The translations under genes and the position numbers were made by a program. A stretch of DNA of 64,000 bases, taken from Paenibacillus sp. AN1007. GTDB taxonomy: Bacteria > Bacillota > Bacilli > Paenibacillales > Paenibacillaceae. This document shows, one piece after another, positions 49,769 through 58,957 of the stretch (positions within the stretch are counted from its first letter, which is position 1; every line of letters starts with the position of its first letter). Location: positions 568,501-632,500 of the forward strand of contig NZ_CP159992.1 of assembly GCF_040702995.1 (NCBI RefSeq), written 5' to 3'. The notes under the pieces are model-generated. The model was not told the DNA's origin, made no database searches, and saw only the letters and a list, made by a program, of their open reading frames with translations.

Positions 49769-50586
49769 GGCATCGTATCCAGTATGACCGTTATCCGGGT
49801 GGAGTTATGAAAGCGGTAACGCTTAGTTACGATGATGGCGTAGTGCATGACAGAAGACTGGTGGATATATGTAATCGTTATGGTTTGAAGGCGACCTTTA
49901 ATCTCAACTCAGGCTTGCTGGGTAAGGCCGGACGAATTGAGGCAGCAGAAGTGGCTGCACTGTATAAAGGGCATGAGGTGGCTGTGCATACCGTTACCCA
50001 TCCGACACTGCCATATGTGCCGAATGAGCTGTTGGTTGAAGAAATTATGCGGGATCGAACAGCGCTGGAGCGGCTCGTAGGGTACTCGGTGCGCGGTATG
50101 GCCTACCCGAATGGAGGATATGACCGTGCGCTGAGCACCAAACTGGAGTGGCTGGGGATTGATTATGCCCGGACCGTCGAATCCCACGGACAATTTACGC
50201 TGCCCGAGCGGCCGCTGGAATGGCATCCGACCTGTCACCATAACGATGATTTGTCGTCATATGCGGAGCGTTTTATCCAGCATACCAAAACAGGCACGCC
50301 GCTCCTGCTCTACGTCTGGGGTCACAGCTATGAGTTTAACGACAATGATAACTGGGAGATCATCGCACAGTTTGGTGAGCAGATCGGCGGCAGAGATGAT
50401 ATCTGGTATGCCGCGAATCGTGAAATTATCGCTTACTGGAAAGCGGTGCAGCGGCTGGAATACTCGGCAGACCGGTCCATCATCTATAATCCGTCTGCCA
50501 TCCCGGTGTGGTTTACCGCCGATCAGCAAGTCGTTGAGATCAAAGGTGGAGAGACCCTGCGGCTTGGCAAGAGGATTCAGGATTAG
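49765..50586 (+). CDS. CE4-type polysaccharide deacetylase-like protein
   Basis: 273 residues, no signal peptide. The NodB-type motifs are present: TLSYDDGVVHD (Asp pair) and HEVAVHTVTHPTL (two metal His), then RGMAYPNGGYD. The C-terminal 50 residues form a small beta domain (IPVWFTADQQVVEIKGG). It begins in an ATGA overlap with the GH106-like gene. A cytoplasmic place suggests removal of acetyl groups from imported pectic oligosaccharides, though similar proteins have other uses. Confidence 0.8.
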   Translation: MRHRIQYDRYPGGVMKAVTLSYDDGVVHDRRLVDICNRYGLKATFNLNSGLLGKAGRIEAAEVAALYKGHEVAVHTVTHPTLPYVPNELLVEEIMRDRTALERLVGYSVRGMAYPNGGYDRALSTKLEWLGIDYARTVESHGQFTLPERPLEWHPTCHHNDDLSSYAERFIQHTKTGTPLLLYVWGHSYEFNDNDNWEIIAQFGEQIGGRDDIWYAANREIIAYWKAVQRLEYSADRSIIYNPSAIPVWFTADQQVVEIKGGETLRLGKRIQD

Positions 50587-50605
50587 TACGGGAAAGGAGC
50601 TGACG

Positions 50606-52876
50606 ATTATCCGATATTTTCATGAAAACGAGGCGATAGCAAGCAAGGTGTATGATTCCATCCCGGATGTGCTGACAACAGTGGCCCAGCGTTATATTGG
50701 CGATCATCCGCAGCACTCCTTTATATTCAGAGCCTGTAATCAAGACGGCTTCCTCAGACTGGGAGATTATCGGTACGATCTCGATCTGGCTGACCGCTGC
50801 AGTGAAGCGAGAAGCGGACAGTATGTGTATGTGTGGGGAAAACTTTGGAGTGATGGGCAGACCACGCTGAATACAAGTCTCAACTGTTATAGTCCTGTGA
50901 CGATCTATGTGAACGGGGAACAGATTTTTAAGTCGGAGCTGCTTCAAGAGCTGTTTCCCGAACGAAGAACCACGATCTCCATGCAGGTGAAGGAGGGATG
51001 GAATGATGTGCTGCTCTGTTTTGTGAAAACAGATGTGGGCTTCGGAGGCATCTTCGGTACAGGTTCATTCAAAAATTTCCCGCTGCATTTCCTCACACCC
51101 GGCGTGGATCGCAATGGTCAGGAGGGCTGGCTCTACTCCGAACCTGTAGATGAGCCGGTGTTGTCACTACCGCGCGACGGGATGATGGAGGAAGAGACAG
51201 GATTAATCTGGTATCCGCGCAAGTTATGGACTGATGAGGAGCGAAGCAGGGGGGCGTTTGCCAGAATATACGGTACATCTCGACCTGCTGCTGCCTACGC
51301 ATGGTGCAGGCTTGATGTGACGGCACCGGGGCCAGAGCCTGTTATTTTGCAGGGCCATCATGAAGGGGCACTTACGCTTTATCTGGACGGAACAGAAATG
51401 TACAAGGCACCGGACAGTGGACATTTTCGTGTGCAGCTTCCGAGGCGATACGGTACAAGCGATCTGGTCGTGAAGGGACTGCTGGAGCATACGGGCGAGA
51501 GGCCGTGGGGATTTACACTGGAGCAGGTGGAAGCGCGGGAAACGGCTGTTAATTCATCGGCTGCTGCAGGCTGGAGGCTGATGCCGCCGCGTCCTGTGGC
51601 TGGATGTGCCGATGTGTGGCTTTACACCGGGCCTTTCGTTCCGGGCACCGAGCCTTCGCCAGCAGACATTGCGGTAACGGATACCGTATTTGAGGATGGG
51701 GCTCAGGGTGTTTATTGGCGTATTGATCTGCCGAAGACTCATGTTCGTCCTTACCTGGAGAATACCCATTACGGGAAATGGAACTATCCGCTTGGTGTCA
51801 CGCTGATGGGACTGCTCCAGACAGGTCAAGAGCTGGGACGCGAGGATTACGTCCGGTATGTTCGCGATCATATTGGACTTAGTACGGCTTTTGATCAATA
51901 CGCATTATGGGACAGGGCAGTCTATGGTGCAGCAGGCATCAACAATCAGTTGTCGGCCATAGATAGTCTGGATGACTGCGGCTCATTCGCTTCAACGCTG
52001 CTGGCCGCAATGGAGCTTGGCGAGATTCGCGGAGGCAGAGAAACAGCGGACCGGGTTGCAAGTTACATGGCACATGAGCAGGAACGTCTCCCGGATGGCG
52101 CATTCTACCGTGTTCGCGGCAGCGGAGAGATGCGTCAGGAGACGATGTGGTGTGATGATCTGTACATGAGCACGCCGTTTCTGATGCGATATGGTCAGTT
52201 GACGGGGGATACGTCCTGCTGGGACGATGCGGTTAACCAGTTTCTGATGTTCCAAAAGTATCTTTATCTACCCGATCAGCGGCTCATGTCCCATGTCTAT
52301 GATTTTGTACGGGGGAAGGCAACGGGCATTCCGTGGGGGCGTGGAAACGGCTGGGTGCTCTTTTCCTTGACCGAGCTGTTATCTGTTCTCCCGCAGGATC
52401 ATCCGAAGCGGCCTGAACTGCTAACCTTCTACCGGGAAATGTGTGCCGGGGTACTGGCGCTGCAGGGGGAGAACGGACTGTGGCATCAGGTGCTGAATCG
52501 CTCAGATTCTTATGAGGAAACCTCCTGCACGTCCATGTTTATCTATGCATACGCCCGCGGCATTCGTGAAGGCTGGCTGGAGAAGCCAGGAGTCTACCTG
52601 AACGCAGTGAGAAAGGGCTGGGAAGGTTTAACCCGGATATCTATTGATCACAAAGGTAATATTTACGGTGTCTGCCGGGGTTCAGGTTACTCTTTTACCG
52701 CCCTTTATTACCGAGATGACCTCGGCTGGAATCTCAATGATACTCATGGCATCGGCATCGTACTGCTGGCAGGAGTGGAAGTATATAAGATGCATCAGCA
52801 GCTCAGGGAGAGTTTTGGTCGCGAAGAGAGCAATGACAGAGGAAGACAGGAAGGGAGTTTAATAGAGAGGATATGA
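50606..52876 (+). CDS. GH105 unsaturated glycuronyl hydrolase with N-terminal accessory domains
   Basis: About 756 residues. The C-terminal 370 form an alpha/alpha-barrel like YteR. Landmarks are YGKWNYPLGVTLMGLLQTGQ, LDDCGSFASTLLAAMELG, QETMWCDDLYMSTPFL (catalytic Asp region), GIPWGRGNGWVLFSLTELL and TSCTSMFIYAYARGI. This family releases the 4,5-unsaturated sugar left by pectate or rhamnogalacturonan lyases. The first 370 residues are beta-rich, with sugar-binding-like segments (VTIYVNGEQIFKSELL, ALTLYLDGTEMY), an uncommon fusion. The start is unclear: AAAGGAG at 50592-50598 is followed by no ATG/GTG/TTG. ATT 50606 is the best-spaced codon; CTG 50600 and GTG 50651 are alternatives. Confidence 0.8.
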   Translation: MIRYFHENEAIASKVYDSIPDVLTTVAQRYIGDHPQHSFIFRACNQDGFLRLGDYRYDLDLADRCSEARSGQYVYVWGKLWSDGQTTLNTSLNCYSPVTIYVNGEQIFKSELLQELFPERRTTISMQVKEGWNDVLLCFVKTDVGFGGIFGTGSFKNFPLHFLTPGVDRNGQEGWLYSEPVDEPVLSLPRDGMMEEETGLIWYPRKLWTDEERSRGAFARIYGTSRPAAAYAWCRLDVTAPGPEPVILQGHHEGALTLYLDGTEMYKAPDSGHFRVQLPRRYGTSDLVVKGLLEHTGERPWGFTLEQVEARETAVNSSAAAGWRLMPPRPVAGCADVWLYTGPFVPGTEPSPADIAVTDTVFEDGAQGVYWRIDLPKTHVRPYLENTHYGKWNYPLGVTLMGLLQTGQELGREDYVRYVRDHIGLSTAFDQYALWDRAVYGAAGINNQLSAIDSLDDCGSFASTLLAAMELGEIRGGRETADRVASYMAHEQERLPDGAFYRVRGSGEMRQETMWCDDLYMSTPFLMRYGQLTGDTSCWDDAVNQFLMFQKYLYLPDQRLMSHVYDFVRGKATGIPWGRGNGWVLFSLTELLSVLPQDHPKRPELLTFYREMCAGVLALQGENGLWHQVLNRSDSYEETSCTSMFIYAYARGIREGWLEKPGVYLNAVRKGWEGLTRISIDHKGNIYGVCRGSGYSFTALYYRDDLGWNLNDTHGIGIVLLAGVEVYKMHQQLRESFGREESNDRGRQEGSLIERI

Positions 52877-52987
52877 AGCTTCGAGGTTGGCGTTATATAC
52901 GTTGGTCCCTCAGTTGGAGGCGGAGATGAAGAATATGTCAAAGTTATCGCTGAGGAAGTCGATTCGAGAAAACCGTCTTTTGTTTAA
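52877..52987 (+). pseudogene. Gene remnant, 36 codons
   Basis: Directly after a TGA the frame reads SFEVGVIYVGPSVGGGDEEY then VKVIAEEVDSRKPSFV and stops. Composition and codon use look like a genuine C-terminus, but there is no start or ribosome site. It is probably the end of a deleted gene; the family is not recognised. Confidence 0.4.
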
Positions 52988-53011
52988 CTTAAAATCATTG
53001 AATATTCACTC

Positions 53012-53039
53012 AAGGCTCCCATCTACGTGGAGCTTTTTT
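53012..53039 (+). terminator. Terminator downstream of the GH105 gene / remnant
   Basis: AAGGCTCC and GGAGCTT pair around CATCTACGT with one bulge and end in six T. Confidence 0.65.
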
Positions 53040-53117
53040 GCTTTAACATTAAGGAACATACGGTGAGAAAAGGAAGATTAGTCTTACTAACCTTCCCTCA
53101 ATTCTTCTCCAAAGTAT

Positions 53118-53993
53118 CTAAAATAACTCCAGCTGCTCAGGCCCTTCTTCCTTTTCAGGCTCCGTGCGGTCGGGGAATGGTTTGACCGGCTGGCCCAGCA
53201 GTTCCATCATCATCTGCGCATTGGCGGCGGCGTCTCCGGCGGAGTTGTTGTTGAAAATGACAAACACATCTTCACTCTGCTCCTGCAGCTGCTCCAGATA
53301 ACCCTTCCATTCCAGCAGCTCCTGCTCGTTGTATCGATATAAATAACGTGTCTCACGCCAGTTCGGTGCACCGTTCTGATGCCAGCCCGACACATTGCGT
53401 CCATGCATGCGCACGAGCGTCATTTGCGGATCAGTTGCGATGGGCACAATGGGGATTGAGCCAGTCCCTGCCTGGGGTTCGTCACAGACACTGTGAATCC
53501 AGCCCTGTTCCTTCAGAAAGGCCAGTGTGCGTTCACGAAACTTGTCTTCGTACCAGCTCTGGTGTCGGAACTCAATTGCACACGGGATACCCTCCATGCG
53601 AAGTTTCACTTCACGCAGTTCATTTACATTGTCCCGGCTGCATTCAAACCAGGGTGGGTATTGAAACAAGGCTGCCTGCATCTTGCCTGCTTCAATAACT
53701 GGCTCCAGTGAGTCCCGAAAAGCTTTGTACATCTCGGATGTGCTGTTAAAGTACGGTTTGCCGCGCAGGTGTCCGGTCATTCCCTGGTAAGCCTTCACGA
53801 TAAACGCAAACGACTCGGGCGTTTCCGCGGCCCAGCGGGCCATTCGGTCCCGGGGCTGCACGGCGTAGAAAGAGCTGTCTACTTCTACGGTGGAGTAATA
53901 TTGTCCGTACAAGCTGAGCTTGTCCTTCGCTTTGGTGCGGTTCGGATAAAGATCATCATGATCGCCCCATCCCGTAAGTCCGATACGAATCAT
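53118..53993 (-). CDS. DUF72-family protein (YunF-like)
   Basis: 291 residues, a TIM-barrel-like protein of unknown biochemical function. Family features: IGLTGWGDHDDLYP at the start, YSTVEVDSSFYAVQPRDRMARW, FAFIVKAYQGMTGH, ALFQYPPWFE, IEFRHQSWYED and VFVIFNNNSAGDAAANAQMM. The C-terminal tail (EKEEGPEQLELF) is acidic. AGGAGGT precedes ATG 53993. It is a single gene. Confidence 0.9.
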   Translation of the reverse strand: MIRIGLTGWGDHDDLYPNRTKAKDKLSLYGQYYSTVEVDSSFYAVQPRDRMARWAAETPESFAFIVKAYQGMTGHLRGKPYFNSTSEMYKAFRDSLEPVIEAGKMQAALFQYPPWFECSRDNVNELREVKLRMEGIPCAIEFRHQSWYEDKFRERTLAFLKEQGWIHSVCDEPQAGTGSIPIVPIATDPQMTLVRMHGRNVSGWHQNGAPNWRETRYLYRYNEQELLEWKGYLEQLQEQSEDVFVIFNNNSAGDAAANAQMMMELLGQPVKPFPDRTEPEKEEGPEQLELF

Positions 53994-54246
53994 AAGAACA
54001 CCTCCTGATGTTTATATTTAACCGATTCGCAGGAGTATGACATGTGTAACATTATATCCTGCGTTATGAGAGCGTTCAATGAAGCTGTATATGATCAGTC
54101 ATTTTGAGTTTGAGGCGTAAAGCGTTACAATAACTTGAAATGACCAAGAGAACAGACCAGTCTACGCTTAGCAGATAAGCTTCTTCCAGCAGGATCAGCG
54201 CAGCGGGGATATAGGGCCGCAGACGATACGGAGGGCGAAGATTTAC

Positions 54247-54990
54247 ATGACCGAATGGTACGAAAAGAGTTTTGGTGAGGATTATCTGCTCGTATACAAA
54301 CACCGGGATGTGCACGGCGCTTATGAGGAAGTACATAAAATGATAAATTGGCTCAAGCTCCGTCCACATGCGGAGGTGCTTGATCTCTGCTGCGGCATGG
54401 GCAGACATTCGCTTGCGCTTGCGGATGCCGGACTACAGGTGACGGGGGTAGACTTGTCGGACGTGCTCTTGAACGAAGCCCGGGAGATGGATACCGAACA
54501 TCGGGTCAAATGGGTTCACGCTGACATGCGCAGCATTCCGTTGGAGGGTGGTTTTGACGCTGTGGTTAACCTGTTTACTTCATTTGGATATTTTCCTGAG
54601 GACGTGGAGCAGTTCAAGGTACTGGAGGCCATCCATCGCATGTTAAGACCGGGAGGCAGCTTTATTATTGATTTTATCAATACAGCTTACGTGAAGAAAC
54701 ATCTGGTCCCACATTCGATCCGCGAAAATGAAGGGCAGCAGATTGAGGAATTCCGCAGGATACAGGATGGTTTTGTGCAAAAAGAAATTCGAATCACGGA
54801 CACTGCAGCCGGCACCAAGCCGCGAATATATAAAGAAAGTGTCAAGCTCTACTCACGTGAGCGGCTCACTCAAATGCTGCAGGATGCCGACCTTCAGGTG
54901 GATCAGGTTCACGGAGGTTACGATGAGGAGATATACGAGGAGCAGACCTCACCGCGGATGATCTTTGTAGGGCATCGTCCTGCAGAATAA
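54247..54990 (+). CDS. Class I SAM-dependent methyltransferase
   Basis: 247 residues. Motif I is VLDLCCGMGRHSLALADAG, motif II VTGVDLS, then VKWVHADMRSIP and MLRPGGSFIIDF. The N-terminal TEWYEKSFGEDYLLVYKHR is typical of small-molecule methyltransferases of Bacillales. The C-terminal half (EESPRMIFVGHRP-like end) is a substrate-binding cap. Acceptor unknown. It is followed closely by the MBL-fold gene, but a separate ribosome site and 98 bases lie between. Confidence 0.85.
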   Translation: MTEWYEKSFGEDYLLVYKHRDVHGAYEEVHKMINWLKLRPHAEVLDLCCGMGRHSLALADAGLQVTGVDLSDVLLNEAREMDTEHRVKWVHADMRSIPLEGGFDAVVNLFTSFGYFPEDVEQFKVLEAIHRMLRPGGSFIIDFINTAYVKKHLVPHSIRENEGQQIEEFRRIQDGFVQKEIRITDTAAGTKPRIYKESVKLYSRERLTQMLQDADLQVDQVHGGYDEEIYEEQTSPRMIFVGHRPAE

Positions 54991-55088
54991 AGGGCTCTAT
55001 GAATAGAACTAACAATTCACGCGGCATCGAGTCTTCAGATTATTTTGTTATCGGAGTGTTCTGTGTGAGTTAAGGGAGGGGAAAATCG

Positions 55089-56081
55089 ATGAAACGAATA
55101 CGTACCGAAGAGCTGTCCATGCCAGCAGGCATGCACCGGATCAAAATTACGATGTCTTTTCCGCTTCGATGGGTGAACAGCTACATCCTGACCGAACCGG
55201 ACGGTAAGGTAACCATTGTAGATCCCGGCCCGCGAACAGCAGAGACGGAGCAGGAATGGCACGAAGCGTTAGCAGGACTTGGCTTGACGTTACAGGACAT
55301 TCACCAGATTGTATTAACGCACCATCATCCGGATCATCTGGGGTTATCGGGATGGATGCAGCAGCTGACGGGTGTGCCTGTATTGATGTCAGCACGTTCT
55401 CGGGAGGAAGCTGATTATATGTGGGGACCCGGGGCAAGCATAGAAGTGAGACTGCCTGAATATTACCTCCTTCACGGCATGCCGCAGCGTAAAACGACTG
55501 AAATTAAGGAACATATGCAAACATTCCTTTCGCAGATCACCCCGCTTCCGGAGGTGACACTTGCTGCAGATGGTGAAATAGTCCGAATGGGCGGTAAAGC
55601 ATGGATTGCTGTAGAAACGGGTGGACATGCCCCGGGGCATCTGTCATTTTATGCTCCTGAATCCAAAGAAATATTGTGCGGAGATGCGGTTTTGCCACAG
55701 ATTTCGCCCAATATCAGCCTGCAGCCAGGCAGTGACCCTGAACCTTTACAGTCCTATATGGACAGCCTGCATCGTTTGAATGCATTAGCGGTAGAGCGAG
55801 CGTATCCGGGCCACCGCAATCCGTTTACCCGTTTTACGGAACGTACAGCGGAACTGCTTGCTCATCATGAAGAGCGGCTTGCAAAACTGACAGAGCGTCT
55901 GCGGGAAAGCCCAGCTAATGCATACAGCATCTGCCTGTATCTGTTTGGAGATCGGCTTGGAACGCACCAGCTTCGCTTTGCCATGAGCGAGACGCTGGCA
56001 CATCTTCAGGAGTTAATCCGGCGTGGGGTGGCGAGACAGGAACAGCAGCCGGACGGCATTATTTATTTTTATCATCAGTAG
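55089..56081 (+). CDS. MBL-fold metallohydrolase
   Basis: 330 residues. The metal motif is LTHHHPDHLG; TGGHAPGHLSFY and CGDAVLPQ supply the remaining ligands. The substrate-facing part SFPLRWVNSYILTEPDGK at the N-terminus matches the glyoxalase II / lactonase-like subgroup. A C-terminal winged-helix-like region (ICLYLFGDRLGTHQLRFAMSETLAHLQEL) is shared with this subgroup. ATG 55089 follows GGGAGGGG. Substrate unknown. Confidence 0.85.
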   Translation: MKRIRTEELSMPAGMHRIKITMSFPLRWVNSYILTEPDGKVTIVDPGPRTAETEQEWHEALAGLGLTLQDIHQIVLTHHHPDHLGLSGWMQQLTGVPVLMSARSREEADYMWGPGASIEVRLPEYYLLHGMPQRKTTEIKEHMQTFLSQITPLPEVTLAADGEIVRMGGKAWIAVETGGHAPGHLSFYAPESKEILCGDAVLPQISPNISLQPGSDPEPLQSYMDSLHRLNALAVERAYPGHRNPFTRFTERTAELLAHHEERLAKLTERLRESPANAYSICLYLFGDRLGTHQLRFAMSETLAHLQELIRRGVARQEQQPDGIIYFYHQ

Positions 56082-56126
56082 TGCAGTTTTTTGTCACAGC
56101 CATCGCCTGTGTAAGCGGTGTTGTCC

Positions 56127-56171
56127 AGAGTGAGGATGTTAGCCATCCTTGCTCTTTTTTTTCTTTTTTTC
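56127..56171 (+). terminator. Terminator of the MBL-fold gene
   Basis: AGAGTGAGGATG and CATCCTTGCTCT pair with two internal mismatches around TTAGC and are followed by a long T-rich run. Confidence 0.8.
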
Positions 56172-56280
56172 TAGTGGTATTCAAAAGCTTTAGCGCATCT
56201 TAACCGTTTATTCATCTTCTTTTAAGCCAGCCTGCCTATCATACTCCTATAAACTTCGCTCAAGAAAGCAGGGATAAGCG

Positions 56281-56505
56281 ATGGCAAGACGTAACCGGAA
56301 CCAATGGAGAAAATGGCAGGCTTCGGCTGCAGCAGCGTTAACCGCAGCTGCACTCTTTCAATATGTAAGAACTTCGGATGCTTTTGATACGGCTTATGCA
56401 GCTTCAAACAGCAGAGACAAAGACGTGACGGCTTCACAAATTGATCAGAATGCGGACACCGGGTTCGGCAGCGGCAGTTATCACTCATGGACAGGTGTAT
56501 CATGA
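56281..56505 (+). CDS. Small membrane-anchored protein coupled to an ApbE-type gene
   Basis: 74 residues. A basic N-terminus (ARRNRNQWRKWQ), a membrane segment or signal (ASAAAALTAAALFQYV) and an outside tail ending SGSYHSWTGVS. The start follows AAGCAGGGATAAGCG. It overlaps the ApbE-type gene by ATGA. No flavin-attachment motif of the usual D-x-x-(S/T)-G-A-(T/S) form is visible, so it may be an accessory rather than the flavoprotein. Confidence 0.6.
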   Translation: MARRNRNQWRKWQASAAAALTAAALFQYVRTSDAFDTAYAASNSRDKDVTASQIDQNADTGFGSGSYHSWTGVS

Positions 56506-57575
56506 GCCGCACAGCACAGGCTGCGTGTCCGCTCCGATTTCAATTCTATGCGATGAACACCGACGTCGAAGTGCAGCTGACGGCAGACAGAGAACAAGCG
56601 GAACATGCGGCCTCTCTGGTACAGAACTGGTTCGAGACACAAGAGCGGCGCTTTAGCCGTTTTGTGGCAGGCAGTGAACTGAATCGTCTGAACAAGAGTA
56701 AGGGGTGGGTGCCTGTATCGGCTGCGATGGATGAGGTGCTTAGTTTGGCCTATGGCTGTATCGGGCAGACGGAGGGCATTTTCCAGCCCGGCATCTCACG
56801 AGCTCTGCGTGCGTCTGGCTATGATATCAGCTTTGAGAAAGTGCAGCAGCGAGCGTTCCGTCGGCCTTTACTGAAAAGACTGCTGGGCACGGAACAGAGT
56901 GAACCTGTTCGGAGTCTGCAGGATACACCGGACTACAGTCGTCCAACCTGGATACAGCAGGAAGGCAGCCGCATGGTTCATCTGGACCCGGGAACCGAGC
57001 TGGACCTCGGGGGGATTGTGAAGGGCTGGGCAGTAGAGCGTATTGCAGACTGGCTGCAGAGAACAATGAACATTCCGGCGGGCATGATTAATGCAGGCGG
57101 TGATGTCCAGGTATGGGGAACAGCACATCACCCACATTGGACGCTTGAGGTGACGAGTCCGTTTTCGCTAAAGCGGGGCATGACTGGTGCTGTTCGGCTG
57201 CAGCAGGGCGCTGTCGCTACATCCGGTATTACGCGGAGACAGTGGCAGCATGGTAATGGACGAACCGTACATCATTTAATTGATCCCCGGACGATGGAAC
57301 CGGCAGACACAGACATTCTGCAGTGTACAGTTATGGGCCAGCACGCTTCGCAGTGTGAGATTACAGCCAAGACGGTATGTATCCTTGGAAGTGTGGAGGC
57401 TGTGAGGTGGCTCAATCGGCATTACGACCGTCATGATGTACTTTGGATGACACGGGATGGCTGCCTCTATTTTCGTGGCAATACGGCAGCACTTGCGGAA
57501 CGCTGGCCCGGATTCGACCCGGATCATCGTTTCAGCTTGATCGGACAGGGAGCGGAACAAAACAAGTCTAAATAG
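56502..57575 (+). CDS. ApbE-like FAD:protein FMN transferase
   Basis: 357 residues. ApbE enzymes attach FMN covalently to Thr/Ser of partner proteins using FAD. Motifs: FYAMNTDVEVQLTAD, EGIFQPGISRALRASGYD, DLGGIVKGWAVERIADWL, INAGGDVQVWG, GAVATSGITRR and HHLIDPRTMEP. It lacks an obvious secretion signal or lipobox. ATG 56502 overlaps the upstream stop. The next gene is a ferric-reductase-like membrane protein, so the trio probably builds a membrane redox chain. Confidence 0.88.
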   Translation: MSRTAQAACPLRFQFYAMNTDVEVQLTADREQAEHAASLVQNWFETQERRFSRFVAGSELNRLNKSKGWVPVSAAMDEVLSLAYGCIGQTEGIFQPGISRALRASGYDISFEKVQQRAFRRPLLKRLLGTEQSEPVRSLQDTPDYSRPTWIQQEGSRMVHLDPGTELDLGGIVKGWAVERIADWLQRTMNIPAGMINAGGDVQVWGTAHHPHWTLEVTSPFSLKRGMTGAVRLQQGAVATSGITRRQWQHGNGRTVHHLIDPRTMEPADTDILQCTVMGQHASQCEITAKTVCILGSVEAVRWLNRHYDRHDVLWMTRDGCLYFRGNTAALAERWPGFDPDHRFSLIGQGAEQNKSK

Positions 57576-57592
57576 AAGCGGGGGAGCCGGTT

Positions 57593-58246
57593 ATGGCACA
57601 GTGGATTGTAGAATACCTGCCAACATGGAATATCATTCGAATTAGCGGAATTGCCTCATATTTACTGCTGTTTGCTGGTGTATTTCTAGGTATTGCCCAA
57701 GGTCTGCCTATGGCAAAAGGCAAGCCCAAAGCCATCATGTTTGAGTGGCATACACGGACGACCTGGCTCGCCTTTGGATTTGGGATGGTTCATGCACTCA
57801 CATTATACATCGACCACTACAGTCCGTTCACTTGGGGCGAGCTGTTCATTCCTTTTACTGCATCCGTGCATCCGGTTGGCAGCGGGCTGGGGACGTTAGC
57901 TTTTTACGGCCTGCTGGTCGTATTATTATCCAGCGATCTGCGGAGCAAGCTGGGGAGAAGGTGGTGGTTCTTGTTCCATATGTTATCTTATCCGGTGTTC
58001 GTGAGCTTGTTTATTCATGGCATGGTTACGGGCAGTGATTCAGGCCATGTTATCATGCGTCTGATGTATGTATTTACCGGAATCAGCATCATAGGGATTA
58101 CGGTTTTGCGCGCTCTGCTTCGGGAACGTAAAGGCCCGGAGATCACGATTGGACCCAAACGAACCGATTCGGAATCGAACCATGATCGAAAATGGGCAGA
58201 AGTTTATGGACTAGCCGTACCTTTGGGCCAAAATCAGCTCAAATGA
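57593..58246 (+). CDS. Ferric-reductase-like transmembrane protein
   Basis: 217 residues with six hydrophobic segments. Paired His that may bind haem occur in EWHTRTTWLAFGFGMVHALTLYIDH and FLFHMLSYPVFVSLFIHG. It has no flavin or NAD(P)H domain, so it is of the short YedZ/FRD type that depends on a separate partner. It starts 18 bases after the ApbE-type gene. The C-terminal 45 residues are hydrophilic. A terminator follows at once. Confidence 0.85.
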   Translation: MAQWIVEYLPTWNIIRISGIASYLLLFAGVFLGIAQGLPMAKGKPKAIMFEWHTRTTWLAFGFGMVHALTLYIDHYSPFTWGELFIPFTASVHPVGSGLGTLAFYGLLVVLLSSDLRSKLGRRWWFLFHMLSYPVFVSLFIHGMVTGSDSGHVIMRLMYVFTGISIIGITVLRALLRERKGPEITIGPKRTDSESNHDRKWAEVYGLAVPLGQNQLK

Positions 58247-58252
58247 TCTAAA

Positions 58253-58277
58253 AAAGCGGCCTGTGCAGGCCGCTTTA
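58253..58277. terminator. Terminator of the ApbE module
   Basis: AAAGCGGCCTG-TG-CAGGCCGCTTT is a nearly perfect palindrome with A and T flanks, usable in both directions. Confidence 0.9.
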
Positions 58278-58390
58278 ATAATGGAGTTTAACATCATCTG
58301 CGCTGATCAGAGATGATATGCAGTTGATTCACAAGACAATCAATTCATTAGATCCATTTTGCTGCTGGCGTACTGATCCTGCTGTTTTCG

Positions 58391-58957
58391 TTAGATCTTA
58401 TCGTCACTGACCGGTTTTTCACCCAGCGCCTCTTCCAATTCCGACTGTTTGCGGTGGGCAATCCGGCTGCTGGCGGCTGAGGCGATGGCTCCGACAATAT
58501 CATCGAGGAACGTATGTACAGGACCAAAGCTCTTGTCATTTAACCGTTCCAATACCCCGGGCTTCAGCTTGTCCACGTAACCGTAATTCGTGAATCCGAT
58601 GCTGCCGTATACATTCACAATCGAGAAGGCCAGAATTTCATCCACGCCGTACAGCCCCTCGTCATTCTCAATCATCTCCTGCAGCGGAGAGATCAGTTGT
58701 CCCTGTTCTGCGAGCAGATCAAGCTGGATACCGGTCAATACCGCATTCTGTACCTCACGTTTTTTTAGAACCATCTCCACATTCTCAACGCATTCCTCCA
58801 TCGTAAGTGCAGGGTAATACTTCTTCTGCAGCAGCATAACCAGTTCTGCAATCTCAGGGATTGTCACGCCCCGCTTGTGCAGCCATTCCCTTGTTGCTTC
58901 TGCGACTTTGCGGCTGTTCAGACTGTAAGGGATTTTTTCCTGCTCTGGATGTTCCAT
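58391..58957 (-). CDS. Phosphatidylglycerophosphatase A family protein (YutG-like)
   Basis: 188 residues. The PgpA domain follows an N-terminal helical part (NSRKVAEATREWLHKRGVTI). Conserved stretches: NDEGLYGVDEILAFSIVNVYGSIGFTNYG and VHTFLDDIVGAIASAASSRIAHRK, where the Asp residues are the catalytic candidates. It would remove phosphate from phosphatidylglycerol phosphate in membrane lipid synthesis. No membrane segments are evident, as in the soluble Bacillus type. AGGAGG precedes ATG 58957. Monocistronic. Confidence 0.88.
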   Translation of the reverse strand: MEHPEQEKIPYSLNSRKVAEATREWLHKRGVTIPEIAELVMLLQKKYYPALTMEECVENVEMVLKKREVQNAVLTGIQLDLLAEQGQLISPLQEMIENDEGLYGVDEILAFSIVNVYGSIGFTNYGYVDKLKPGVLERLNDKSFGPVHTFLDDIVGAIASAASSRIAHRKQSELEEALGEKPVSDDKI

